A stretch of 64,000 bases of DNA, taken from NCBI GenBank assembly GCA_039704465.1, contig JASFAU010000014.1:434001-498000 (forward strand), in the 5' to 3' direction. The translations under genes and the position numbers were made by a program. Positions within the stretch are counted from its first letter, which is position 1; every line of letters starts with the position of its first letter. The DNA is from Plasmodiophora brassicae. Its lineage: Eukaryota; Endomyxa; Phytomyxea; Plasmodiophorida; Plasmodiophoridae. The notes beneath the pieces are model-generated. The model saw nothing but the letters and a program-made list of their open reading frames with translations. It was not told the origin of the DNA and did no database searches. This document shows, one piece after another, positions 1 to 10,785 of this stretch.

Positions 1-135
1 ATCTCGGCAGGGGCTGTCCTTTGTTTTGCTGCGTCACGACGTCAGCCGTGAAGATATTCCTGTCTACCTATTTACAACAGTCGGCGGGAACTTCACGTCG
101 TGCAGTGTGCCGCGGGTGCGTCACCCAAACCAAAT

Positions 136-1180
136 GTTACATTTCATGTTCTTGTTGCTCCTTGGGTCCTGCTTGCACGGCTTCTCGGCGGGCGGCACGT
201 TCGTCCGGTCGAAGTACCTCGACATGCTGTTCGTGCAGACGTACGACGTCGAGTCGTATCCGAGAACGACGCCTCGTGGCGGCTCCTTGGCTCGCGTCAC
301 CAAACGTGCCGCGCTATGCGATCCCGCAAGCGCCGTCCCGCTGCTCGTGTCTTGGTCGCGTTGGCGATTCGATCCGCGATTGAAGAACGCCCGCGGCCCA
401 AACTCTTGTCGCGCTGTCCAGAATCTATTCAGGGTACGAGTGCGGCATTCGGTGACCCGTCTGACCTTCTGTGAACGCCGACGCTGCGTTGGACGAGCTT
501 GTGTACTTGGTGCGTTCATCGCCCAGGACGATTGCCTGCCCCTTCTGCGGCATGTGCCCTGCATGGGTGGACCCGCCGTCGGTCCGCTTCGTGAGGAACA
601 CGCTGGGCGTCGCATTGCTGGTCGTTGTGAAATCCGGTTTCTCCTGCCACGGCAGGTGGGATTGCTGCAGGGCCTCCCTGCTCTTCTTTGCCGCCAGAGC
701 CCCGCTGTCACCTTGGCCCTGCTGCGCCGTCAGCATGGCGCTTGCCGCAACGAACGGGCGATGGTGAGGGGACGCAATCGAATCCGCCGAGTAATCCGTC
801 TTCGGCTCGGCGCCTAACCGCACTTGCGACACCGCCGAGCTGTGGCACGCCGCGACCCGATGGTCACCTTTCGACAGCGGCGTGAAGCTCGACCTGGAGT
901 TCGTCGTGTACGCGCGGGGCGCATACCCGAAACAGATGCTCGTCTTATTGGCGTCGGCCTTCTGCGCGCCCGGTGACGACATGTCGCCGCCCCTAGAGCA
1001 CTTTAACGCCGTACACTACCCCATGATCCCGCCAAATATCGCTCGTACCTTGCCCGATCCACTCGCAGTAAACGCTATTGGCAAACCGCGACCCCTGCCC
1101 CTGAGACGTGTTTCCCGACAGGTTGCTGACCGCATCAACGTGCTGCGGCTAATGTCGGTGTTCTATTACGCTAGGTACGA
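136..1180 (+). other. unresolved multi-exon gene or relic with a signal-peptide-like start
   Basis: An ATG at 136 opens a frame whose first ~20 residues are strongly hydrophobic (MLHFMFLLLLGSCLHGFSAG), like a secretory signal. The next ~35 codons have the G/C-rich third positions of neighbouring genes. Further coding-like stretches on the same strand lie at about 540-763 and 878-1180. A possible intron at 764-877 (GTGAGG...GACAG) joins the last two in frame (TGC GGC GTG AAG), but I could not connect the first block cleanly. Long minus-strand frames also cross the region (425-982), so the strand is not certain. I recognise no domain. It may be a secreted protein of unknown function or a decaying copy. 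The family and exon map are unknown. Confidence 0.3.
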
Positions 1181-1196
1181 CGTTCGACGTGGTGGC

Positions 1197-4100
1197 CTAC
1201 CGGCCATGGTGCAGGTTCCGGAACGATTTCCGGAGGTCGTGGAGGCGTTCCAGGGAGCCGCGCCGCCGACGCTGCTGCTCGCGTTGTTCGTCCTCGCGCA
1301 TGGCGCTCCACGTGGACGACCTGCTGGACATTGCGCCATCGTCGGCCGTGATGCCGGTTGCGGCGCGTCGGTGCGAGTGGGCGCCGCCGATCGCCGAGGC
1401 GTCCGCGTCGAGCTGCGCGGCGATCTGGACGGCTTCGGCGAGCGGCGACCCGTGCTCCGCCTCGTGCGCGTCCGTCTGTCGCCTGGCGTCGTCCGGCAGG
1501 AGCATCTGCGGGTTCGGCGACGGATGGCGGACGGGCGCCCGCAGCGGGATCGGCGCCCCTCTCCAGTCCATCAGCGAACTCAGTGCCGTCGCGCGTGCCC
1601 GGTCTCTCGACATGGCCAGCCGGTCCGACAGGTCGGCCAGGTGGACGGCATCGTCGACGGAGAGAGCGGCGGCGGGCGCAGGCGGTGCATGTGCGTCTGC
1701 CGCCGTCTCCTCCTGCATCAGCGCTGGTGCGCGAACCTTCGTCGGGGTCTCCCCATGCGACACGCTGGACGCTGGCCGATGATGATGATGATAAGGTGTG
1801 GCAGGTGCAGGTGATGTCGCTGCCGCGGCCAGCTCTGCTGCCTGGCGGGTGACGCGGTGCTCGAGGTACGCGATCCGGGCACGCAACCCTTCGTTCTCGC
1901 CAGCCAGTGCCTGGATCTGCGCCATGGGCTTCACGAGGATCTCGTCCCGCGTCCTGGTGAGGTCGGCGACAACGGCGGCAAGGCGCTTCTTCTCGGCCTC
2001 GCTCGCTTTCAGGATCGCCGTCATCTGCTCCACGTCGTTATGGCGCGCCTGCTCGACCTTGTCGACTCGCGTCTCCATCTCCTCCTCGAACGCAGCGATC
2101 CGCATCGCCTGCTGCTGCACGACCGACCGCATCTCTGTGAACGCTTTCGCCGTCATCTCCGCCATTTGAAGGTCGACCTCGGACCCGCGAGCCTTCGGGA
2201 TCGAGGTTGCACGAGCCGACCCAGCCGACATCGACGAACGGGACGCCATTCTTGTCAGCGGCGCTGGAGAGTCTGCCGCCGGCATCGGTTCCCGAGGGGT
2301 CAACTCCCCAGCCACGTCATCGTCGTCATCGGCTTCCTGATCATCCTCCAACGTCGCCGGTCGAGTGATCTCTGGCGGGAGACACGTTGAGAGGTTGACG
2401 TGGGGCATGGACCGGGACCGCTTTAGGTCGGCCATGACGCGCTGGCGCTGGCGGTCGTTGTGTCTGGCGTCGAACCTGTGCAGGCGATCGTAGTCAAAGC
2501 TTCGTCGGCGCTCCCCGCGTCCTGGTGAACGGCTTCGAGTTGCGAGCTCGTGCTGGGCGGCGCGTTCGAACTGGATGGCGCGGTGCAGGTCCTCCAGTTG
2601 ACGAACGCGGGTGTCGACCTCGTCAGATAAAGCCTGGATATGGTCGCGCTGCCGCTCGATACGACCCTGGGCGGACTGGACCTGCGCCTGGAACGCGTGG
2701 ACCAGGTCGGTCTCAATCTCCAGGCGCCTTTTCAGGTCCGCTTCGACGGCCTTCAACGAGTCGATCTCTTCGTTGCTCTTGTCGAGACGTAGACGCGATG
2801 CATCAAGCGCCGCTGTAGCATTCGACAGTGAGCAATACAACTGTGCAACGCGCGAGCTCTTTACCGTTTAGGCCAAGAATCTGCTCCATGGAACGTGCCA
2901 GGGACACGTTCAAGGCGGATATCTCGTCAGCCCGTTCGGCCACTTGCCGTTGCAGGTCCTGCTTTTGCAGATTGATCTCGTGGATTCGCGCGTCCTTCGC
3001 CTTGCGCGTGTTCTGCAACGACGTCAGCAGCTCATCGACCTGTTGATGCGACTTGGCAAGGTCCATCTTCAGCTCGGCGATCTTCATGCGCTCGCGCGTA
3101 AGCTCCTGCCGATCGGCCTGGTGCTCGACGTGAGCGGTCTGCATCTGTGCCTTCAGGTCCCTCAGTGCCGTCTGCTGCTGTTCCATCGCCGCCTGGGTCT
3201 CCTTGCGCTCCATTCCCAGCGCATCCCGATCACGAGCAACCACGCCCATATCCTGTTCAAGGACGCTGATCGTGTCTTTGGCGACGGCTAGCTCTCGACA
3301 GACCTCGCTCGCGTGCTTGTCTTGCTCCCGAATCTTCGTCTGGCAGCCACCGATGACTGTCTGTGCTTCAGCGAGTTTCAAGAGGTATTCGTCGCGTTCT
3401 TTGCATCGAGCGGTGGTCTCGTTCGTTTGTTGGATCAAACGGTCTTGCAGGTCGGCGAACTGTGCGCATCGGGCGTCCAGCGCTTTCTGAAGCTGCTCCA
3501 TGGCCGTTGTCGTCGCCCGGTGCCCCGTCTGTTCCTTGTCCAGATCAGTCTGCAGGCGTGCTCGCGCCTCGTTCAGCGACGAGATGACGACCAGCTGGTT
3601 CTGTAACCTCAGGCTCATGTCGTGGTACTTATCGCGCGATTCGCTCTGTGCTTTCAACAGGTCGGCGACTTGCGCCTCTGCTTTGGCAAGGCGTGATGTC
3701 AGCGACTTGTTATCCGTATTCATCGCCAGCATCCGCATCGTCAACGTGGACGCCTCACTTGCGAGCGCCCGCATCTGGGCGTCGACTTTACGAATGTGGG
3801 CACCTTGCTGAAACAGATGGCACCGCATCGCCGTGTTCTTCATTCGTAGGGCTTGCGCCTCATCGTATACGAAGTTGTACCGCATCAGATCGGCGTCCTT
3901 TGCGTTCGCCAGGGCGTCGACCTTCCTGTGCAACGAATCGATCGTGTCGGCCTGGTCGCGTGTGATGCCCTGCACGCGCTCGAGGGCTTCGCTCAGGTTC
4001 CTCTGGTCCAGTGTGAACTGGTGCATGGCCCGGCCGTACACGAGGAACCTCTCGTTGCAACGGGTCACGAGATCAAATACTTGACGCTCCGTGTCCCGTT

Positions 4101-4847
4101 GCACTGATCAAATCGTGAAATCAGATCGCGTTTCAGGCAAAGGAGGATTTGCGCTTTGTACCGAGACTAAGCGCCATGCCGTACATGTCGTTGCTTGCTG
4201 ATTCGAGTAGGCCCAGGTAAGCGCGCCACAACGCGCTGATGATTGACGGTCCCGACAACGAATGCTTCATGACGTCGTGGAAGACCTCGTGAGCGCCGAC
4301 CGAGTACGTGTATAGGCTAGCGATGCGGTTAGACCCTGAGGAGAGCGATGTGGATCCAGCGGTCTGACGCGCGGTAGAGGCGATCGATCTGATCGTGTTC
4401 AAGGCCTTCTTCCAGGAGCTGTTCCCGGGATACACCAAGTGCGATCAACGTTTTCTTCGGTCCGTTCACGTAACTGGCGGCGGGGTCCTGTCCGGGCGGT
4501 CCATCTAGGAGACGAAGTTGAAATTCATGCGGTCAGGTGGCGTGCAAATACGGACTGTGCAACAAGGTCGCCATGACGCGCTGCACACAGGCGGCATTGC
4601 CCCTCGCCAGGCGCTCGTTGACCCAGCACTCCAGGACGCGAGCCTGCTGGGCGTTCCATCGGCTGGAGCTCGGCACCTGGTTCCCTTGGTAGCGATCGGA
4701 CACCCCCGTCGGCAAGTCAGTCCCCGGCGGACGAGCCCGGAGCTCATTGGGCCGGCAGGTCTGTTCACGGGCAACCCGATCATGAGTTATGGATACAGCG
4801 CGTGGCATCGGGATCCTATACCTGGCTATGGGAGAGCCCCCTACCAT
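1197..4847 (-). CDS. long coiled-coil protein with a conserved-looking N-terminal helical region
   Basis: Five exons can be joined: 4847-4556, 4504-4369, 4316-4162, 4103-2865 and 2812-1197. Introns are 51, 52, 58 and 52 nt. The sum is a whole number of codons, giving 1145 residues. The first intron (GTCCGT...TAG, 4555-4505) removes an in-frame TGA at 4533-4535. Residues ~95-250 form a dense region with motifs such as IDRLYRALYTYSVGAHEVF that looks like a folded helical domain. From ~250 to ~720 the protein is almost continuous heptad-type coiled coil rich in Q, E, K, R and A. The C-terminal third is Pro/Ser-rich with short helices and a His run from a GAT repeat near 1783. Such proteins often serve in centrosome, basal-body or cytoskeletal scaffolds, but I do not recognise the family. 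The exact start is uncertain (ATG at 4847 chosen). Confidence 0.7.
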
Positions 4848-5350
4848 GATGGGAATGCTGTTTCGCGGCTTTGGCGAGGTCTAAACGAGCGACAGACGGT
4901 GTGTTGCGCAGAGTCGTGGAGGATGACACTAAAGATTTCCAGTCGTCAGAAGTGTGCTCGTGGACGTTAGCGCTTGCTGGCGTACCAGATCCAGTCTCCA
5001 AAGGGTATGCACTCTGGTTGCGGCTCGCCGATCCGGCCAGCGTTTGCGCCCGGGCAGACTGCCTTGCCGCTCGCCCGCCATGCCCGTCCATGCATGCCAG
5101 TGGCCGATATCTGCAAGATTCGTCGCCGCCGACCAGTACACAGCGAATCTAGATTCCCGCCCGCCATTCATATCCTGACTGTCGCCATCGGACCCCCCCT
5201 GACGACCCTCAACGTCACATCATCCGACACGCCCAAACACGTCTGAATTCGTGTGCCGCTCGCGCGAGTCGTGACGCCCACCGTTCAAAACGACAAGTCA
5301 CGACAACGGTCAATATAACATTCGAACGTTGGCGCAGGTCGGCGCGAAAA
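4848..5350. other. intergenic region between divergent genes
   Basis: About 500 bp between the divergent coiled-coil gene (minus) and the pseudokinase gene (plus). Several short frames are open on both strands but none shows a clear start, splice sites or a recognisable protein. It probably holds the two promoters. An upstream exon of the minus-strand gene could still lie here. Confidence 0.4.
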
Positions 5351-8300
5351 ATGATGCAGCAGGCGAGTGTCAGCGCCGCAGGTCAAGCGGGCGGAAAGTG
5401 CGAGAGGAGGCAGTGCCCCCCGAGTCCCGACGACGAGCCCGCGCCCGCCGCACTGTCCGCCGGCGGCAGACTGCGTTCTGCTTCGAACAGATTTGTGGGG
5501 ACTGACCCGGCGGTGGCGGTGGCGATGCCGGCGACCGTCGTGACGACGTGGCTGCTGCTGGATGTCCTGCCGGTCGTTGTCGGCGTCGCCGTGGTCGGCG
5601 TCGTGATGCTGATTTGGCGGGGGTTCTGCTGGGCGCGGCGGCTTGGCCGGAGGTCGACGAAGCCGGCTGCGAGCGATCTCGTTGACGATTTGGCTCCCGT
5701 GGCGTACGACAGCTTGCAGCGGGACTTGAGCGAAGGGATTCAGGCGATCGAGGACGTCCAGGTGCAGGTGCAGAACTTGTACTCTGGAGTTCAGGGCGCG
5801 CAGGCGCTGCACAGTGAGGTGGAGACCTGCTTCAGCGCTGCACTCGATGCTGCGTCGATCGAGGACACGGTGGCGCCCGAAGTTACAGTCGCCGAACTTG
5901 AACAAATGTTGCAGGAAGAAACCCGGAAGCGGTGGAGCGTAATCGTCATAAAGGACATGGTAAAGCACGGCGTCGTCGCTTAGAAATGATCACGTTCCCC
6001 TAACTTGTGAACAGGAACTTAAGGCAGTCGAAGAAAAGTTTGCCGCTCTTTCGGCGACACTCGATGCAATTCATGTTGAAGAGTCGAAGAAGGACAGAGA
6101 AGCGTTTGATGTCGTCATCAGGGAGAAGGACGATGAAATTGCCCTCTTGAAGATAGCGTTAACTGGCGAGAAACAGAAACTCGCCGAAGCTCTTCTACAG
6201 GTTGAATCGCAGGCGATGCAACTTGATTCTTTGCACGCCGAAAAGGAGCTGGAAACCCGCACCATGAAGGAAAAGCTGGAGCAGGCCGAACGTGAGATCC
6301 AGGATAAGGCATCGGCTCTTGATGAGATGGCGTCCCGGTCTGCCTCCGATGTTGCGGCATTGAAACAGGCGCTCAGCGGCAAGGTTGATGACGAATTAGC
6401 GCAAATGGAGCATCAGACTGAGCTGGATTCGCTGAAAGCGGAACATGATGCCCAGATAAGCGCGTTGACTACTCAGCTGGCCGATTCGGAGGCACAGGTA
6501 GCGTCACTCGAAGCATTGCTGACGACTGTCAAGGCGTCACATGAGTCGGAGATCTCAACGTTGCTGGATCGATTCGCTGGCGAGGAACGGAGCCGCCTGG
6601 CTGAAGTCGACAGTGCCCTTGCCGCGTTGAGAGATGAGCACGATGAGCAGATCGTTTCACTTCAGACTCAATTATTGACGGCTTTGACGGCGGCGAAGGC
6701 GCACGAAGACGAACACGATGCAGCAATGGCTGCGCTTCAAGCCGACCACAACAGTCGTATTGCCGATATTCTGGCAAGGCATGTGGAGGAGTGCGACGAT
6801 ATGCAGATTGCACATGACAAGGAACGCGCTACGATGACAGCGAACTTCGAGGAAGAACTGGCGACTGAAAAGCGAGCAATTTTCGACCTGCAGGCTGAGT
6901 TCGACAACACGCTGCAGGAACGTACGCACGAAATGAACGCAAGACTCGACAGTGCTCACCGGGCACACGCACAGGAACTCGAAGCGCTACGACGCGCGCT
7001 GTCTGCAGCATCCTCCGAGGGAAACCCGAAACTTGATGCGATTGTGAACGAACAGACGAAACAGCTGGCCGAAAAAGAAATCGAACTGAGCGAGGCACGA
7101 GAGCAACTTGTTGACCTCACCGAGAGGCTCCGGCAATCCTTGGCAGAGTCTGAGAGTACGATCTGCGGTCTTCGCCGCGAGCTGTCCGTCAAAAACGAAG
7201 AGCAGGAGTCGATGCTACGCGATGCACTGGAGCGATTTCAAGCTGAAGCTGACGTGATCATCGACTCCAAGGACGCTGAAGTGCAGGCGCTGCGAGCGGA
7301 CGTTAAACAACTGCAGGCACAGATTGACGTGTTCGAGCGCGATCTATCTGCATTGCAAGATGACCTTGTCGACAAGGATGAGTGTCTGGCTCAGAAAGAC
7401 GCCGCGCTGTGCGAGGCACTTCTGTTTGCTGAGACTAAGGAGGGTGAGCAGTTGGCGCTGGCGGATACACAGATGAAGACCCTTCGTGAGGCGTTGGCTT
7501 CTGCTGAGGCCCGAATTAAGGAGCTCAAACATCAACTTGGGGAGGCGTCGCAAGGTGAACCTGACGATGATCATGTCCGGCTGCGGGTCGAAAGCGCTGT
7601 CGCAGAGTGCCGTGCCGAATTCCTAAACAAAGCACGGGAATGGGACAAGGCACTTCAAGATGCTGTACATGCGTGTCGTGATCAAGCAGATTCCGAATGG
7701 AAAGCGCGCGTCAAGGAACTGGGGAATGAACACGAAAAGCAGCTTCAGGAAGTCGAGCGAAGATCGAAACAGCTCGAATCCGATTTGGACAGTGTTTCAA
7801 ACGCCAAGGTAATCGGTGGAGAGCTTGCTTACCTGGCTTGCTTTTGACTATAATGCATAGAAGGATGAACTTGAAAAGCAAGAGGCGGCATTCGAAAGCA
7901 CGTTACATGAAGCATTAACGGCGGTGCGACTTTCCAAAGATTCTGAGCTTGATGAAGTGCGGCTGGAATGGCAAGAGAAGTTACTTACGGCCCAAAAGCA
8001 GTTCGATGAGGAGGTCTGGATAGCTGTATACCGATCGCTTACTCTTTGCTTACACACCGCAGCGCCAAAACTTCGACGAACGCCTTCAAGCGGAACTTGC
8101 TGCACAAAACGACGTCGCTTGTCAGCGGCTGAAGTTTTATGAGGCGACAACCGAAAAGCTGCAGACTGAATTACAAGCCGCCCGAAGCCAGATCAGCGAT
8201 CTTTCAGCACAGGTTAGTCTGTTGTTATCTTGTCGTCATCGTCTTTGTCTAACGTGACGGTTTTCATCCAGATCAGCGTTGCGCAGTTCAAGGCTGATGG

Positions 8301-10601
8301 CGCAGGCGTGCTACTTGACCGTCTTCACACGTCGAAGGTAACTCTTGCTCGCACTCAGGAACATATCGCCAGCCTTAAAATCTCTGTCAAAGAGAAGACC
8401 GAGGTGAAAATGTATGTCCAACGGTTGCCTGAGAGTTAATTTTGAGAGCAGGCGCTCGGTGCGGCAAACGACACCATTGAGAAGCTACGTGCTGAAGTTG
8501 AGCGAATGAAGTCACGCCTGTCCTCTGCCGAAGAGTTCAAGGGTACTCTGCAGTCTGAACTGTCGGAGGTTAGCAATCAGTTGCAGAAGAAGTCATCGCT
8601 GTTGCAGACGGCGCTTGACGAGTGTAACCAGCTTCGGGTATCAGGTACTACAAAACGACACTGTGTTCGTAGTGTTTGCTAACCGGTCCGTCTTAGTTGA
8701 TACGTTGCCAGACATCGAAGCTCGCATCCAGGTCCCTCCTTGTTTATGTTATTAGTACTGCTGTAGTTCTCATTCGTCGCCAGGAGGGCATCGAAAAGGA
8801 AAAGAAAGCCATTACTGACGAATGGGAAGCGAAGTTGAGTTCTACGGTCGAACGCATGGAGAAATCGATCCATGATATGCTTGCTTTCGAACGCACTGAG
8901 GCGGAAGGGCGTTTGCTGCGGGCGGTCCAGGCGATGCAAGTGGCCACCGAGCGGGAGGTTAGTGACAATTCGTGAGCCAGGCGTTTTGGTAACCTTTCCC
9001 TGTCAGGGCCAGATTGCATTGCAAGAAGCTGTTGAGCGAGAGCGCAGCATTGCTCTGGAGCGACTCAAGGCTGTGCTTCACGATTCACAGGCCGAAAACG
9101 AACGTCGTCTTGAAGAAGTCAATAACGAATGGAAGCAGCAGTTGCAGTTGCAACAGTCTATTATTGGCAAACTCAAATCTCAGCTTGAAGTACGTGTTAC
9201 CAGCCGCGTACAGAGTACCCTTTGCTGACCACGGTCAACAGGAGCGCTCAACAGAGAACTCCAACCTCTCACGGGAAGGTCCAGAAAGATCCGCTTCCAT
9301 AAGGACGGCCAAGACGGCACCTGTTCGCAGCAAGGAGAACTTGGAGGGGAATGCGTTGAATAACTCGCTACGCAAGGAGGGAAATGCGCTGAATAATTCG
9401 CTTCGCAAGGCCTCTGCCCGTCCGACTGATACCGAATCGTTGAAGAGCGGGAGTTCGCGCGGAAGGCGCCAAAAGTCCAGGCGTCAAAGTGATGGCGGCT
9501 CATACTGGAAGGCGTCTGATTTCGACCTTCGTCAAGAGCTGGGACGCGGCCGCCTGGGCTCAACATTCCTTGCTGGTAATGGCGTGTACTGCCTGTTGTT
9601 GAGTTCCCGTAACCCACGAATTTCAGTTGAAAACAAGACGCGCAAAGAGTACGCCGTTAAGAAGATTTCGAAACGGCTAATGGAACGGCTAGAAGCTTCC
9701 GACACAGTCTTGAAGCAGATAGAAACAATGGCTCGTCTCCGGCATCCGTACATGCAGGCGCTGCTAGGGTCATTCGAAGACGACCGCTGGGTGTACATTG
9801 TTAGAGAATACGTTCCGAATGCCGTGCCGCTGTCGACTCACCAACAACGCCTTCTTGCAAACAAGATTGTCTTCCCTCCTACCGTATGTTCCCGCATGAA
9901 TCAGGCTGGGCGTTTAAAGTTCTCACCATATGTACGCGATTCAGGATGTTGCTCAGCTGGTTGACTTCATCGCGCAGGCGCTCGAATACGTTCATCAGCA
10001 AGGCGAGATCCACCGTCAAGTCTCGCTTTCTAAGATAATTCTCTCGGCAAGCGGCCGGCCGCGCCTAGCAGGGCCTTCGCCTGTTATCGCAATGCCTGTT
10101 CCGCCTCCCGAATGCGTTCGCGACGGGGAACGAGTCGAGTTGACAGCAGCGGTTGACTCCTGGGGTCTCGGTATCGTCGCCTATACTCTTCTGGTTGGCA
10201 AGCCGCCATTTATGGCCTCTGAAGATACCGCTGATCCGGACATGGTATGCCTCTCAGGACAACTACCTCGTTCCTTTGCTTATACGTTATGCAGATCATC
10301 GAGCAGGAGCCGACCTTTAGCTCAAACTGCAATCCGGATGCCAAAGACCTTATCCAAAAGGTTGAAATCGCTATGCTGTGTTACCTCGTGTCGAGTTACT
10401 GACCTTCCCCTAGCTACTCCATAAGGACGCATCCCTCCGCATTTCCATGGAAGGTGTCCTGCACCATCCATTCGTCACCAGCACTAGGCCGCCAGGTACC
10501 TCTCGCCCTGTACCGGGGTTTCCTTAGCCTGACGTCGTTGTCCCACAGAACCAGAGGGCTCTACTACCAATGGCGCGTCATCCGCAAGCGCATCGGCCTA
10601 A
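5351..10601 (+). CDS. membrane-anchored long coiled-coil protein with a C-terminal pseudokinase domain
   Basis: About 1,500 residues from 15 exons. I could place 14 introns of ~47-76 nt, the first at 5939-6014 joining ...RKRWS to ELKAVEEK. Residues ~60-95 hold one strong transmembrane segment (LLLDVLPVVVGVAVVGVVML). Residues ~110-1,120 are nearly unbroken coiled coil. A basic Ser-rich linker follows, with an 11-residue repeat (EGNALNNSLRK, at about 9350-9412). The final ~310 residues have a protein-kinase fold: glycine-loop-like LGRGRLGSTFLA, VAIK-type YAVKK, and a helix-F-like VDSWGLGIVAYTLLVGKPPF. The catalytic HRD aspartate is replaced (EIHRQVSLSKIIL) and the DFG motif is missing (RPRLAGPSPV), so it is probably catalytically dead. 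Likely a membrane scaffold or allosteric partner. No obvious orthologue is known to me. The TAA stop is at 10599. Confidence 0.85.
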
Positions 10602-10785
10602 CTGCCCATGTTTGTCTACTACACAGTGTCTTGTTGCTTTCTGGTCCCCGAATGTACATATTCCACTGGTCGCTTTTGTATGTGGAGCGAACCCCTTTGT
10701 AGCCGCGCCCGCCAGTCGTTCGGCTTGTAACTCCGTGAAGCCGCAGTTCGTCGTCGCGACCCGTCACTGGTCCAGGGATCGCGTC

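Noticed and set aside
4533..4535. In-frame TGA in the coiled-coil gene as evidence of a pseudogene or recoding
   Set aside because: A 51-nt intron with normal ends and branch-site-like sequence removes it and keeps the frame.
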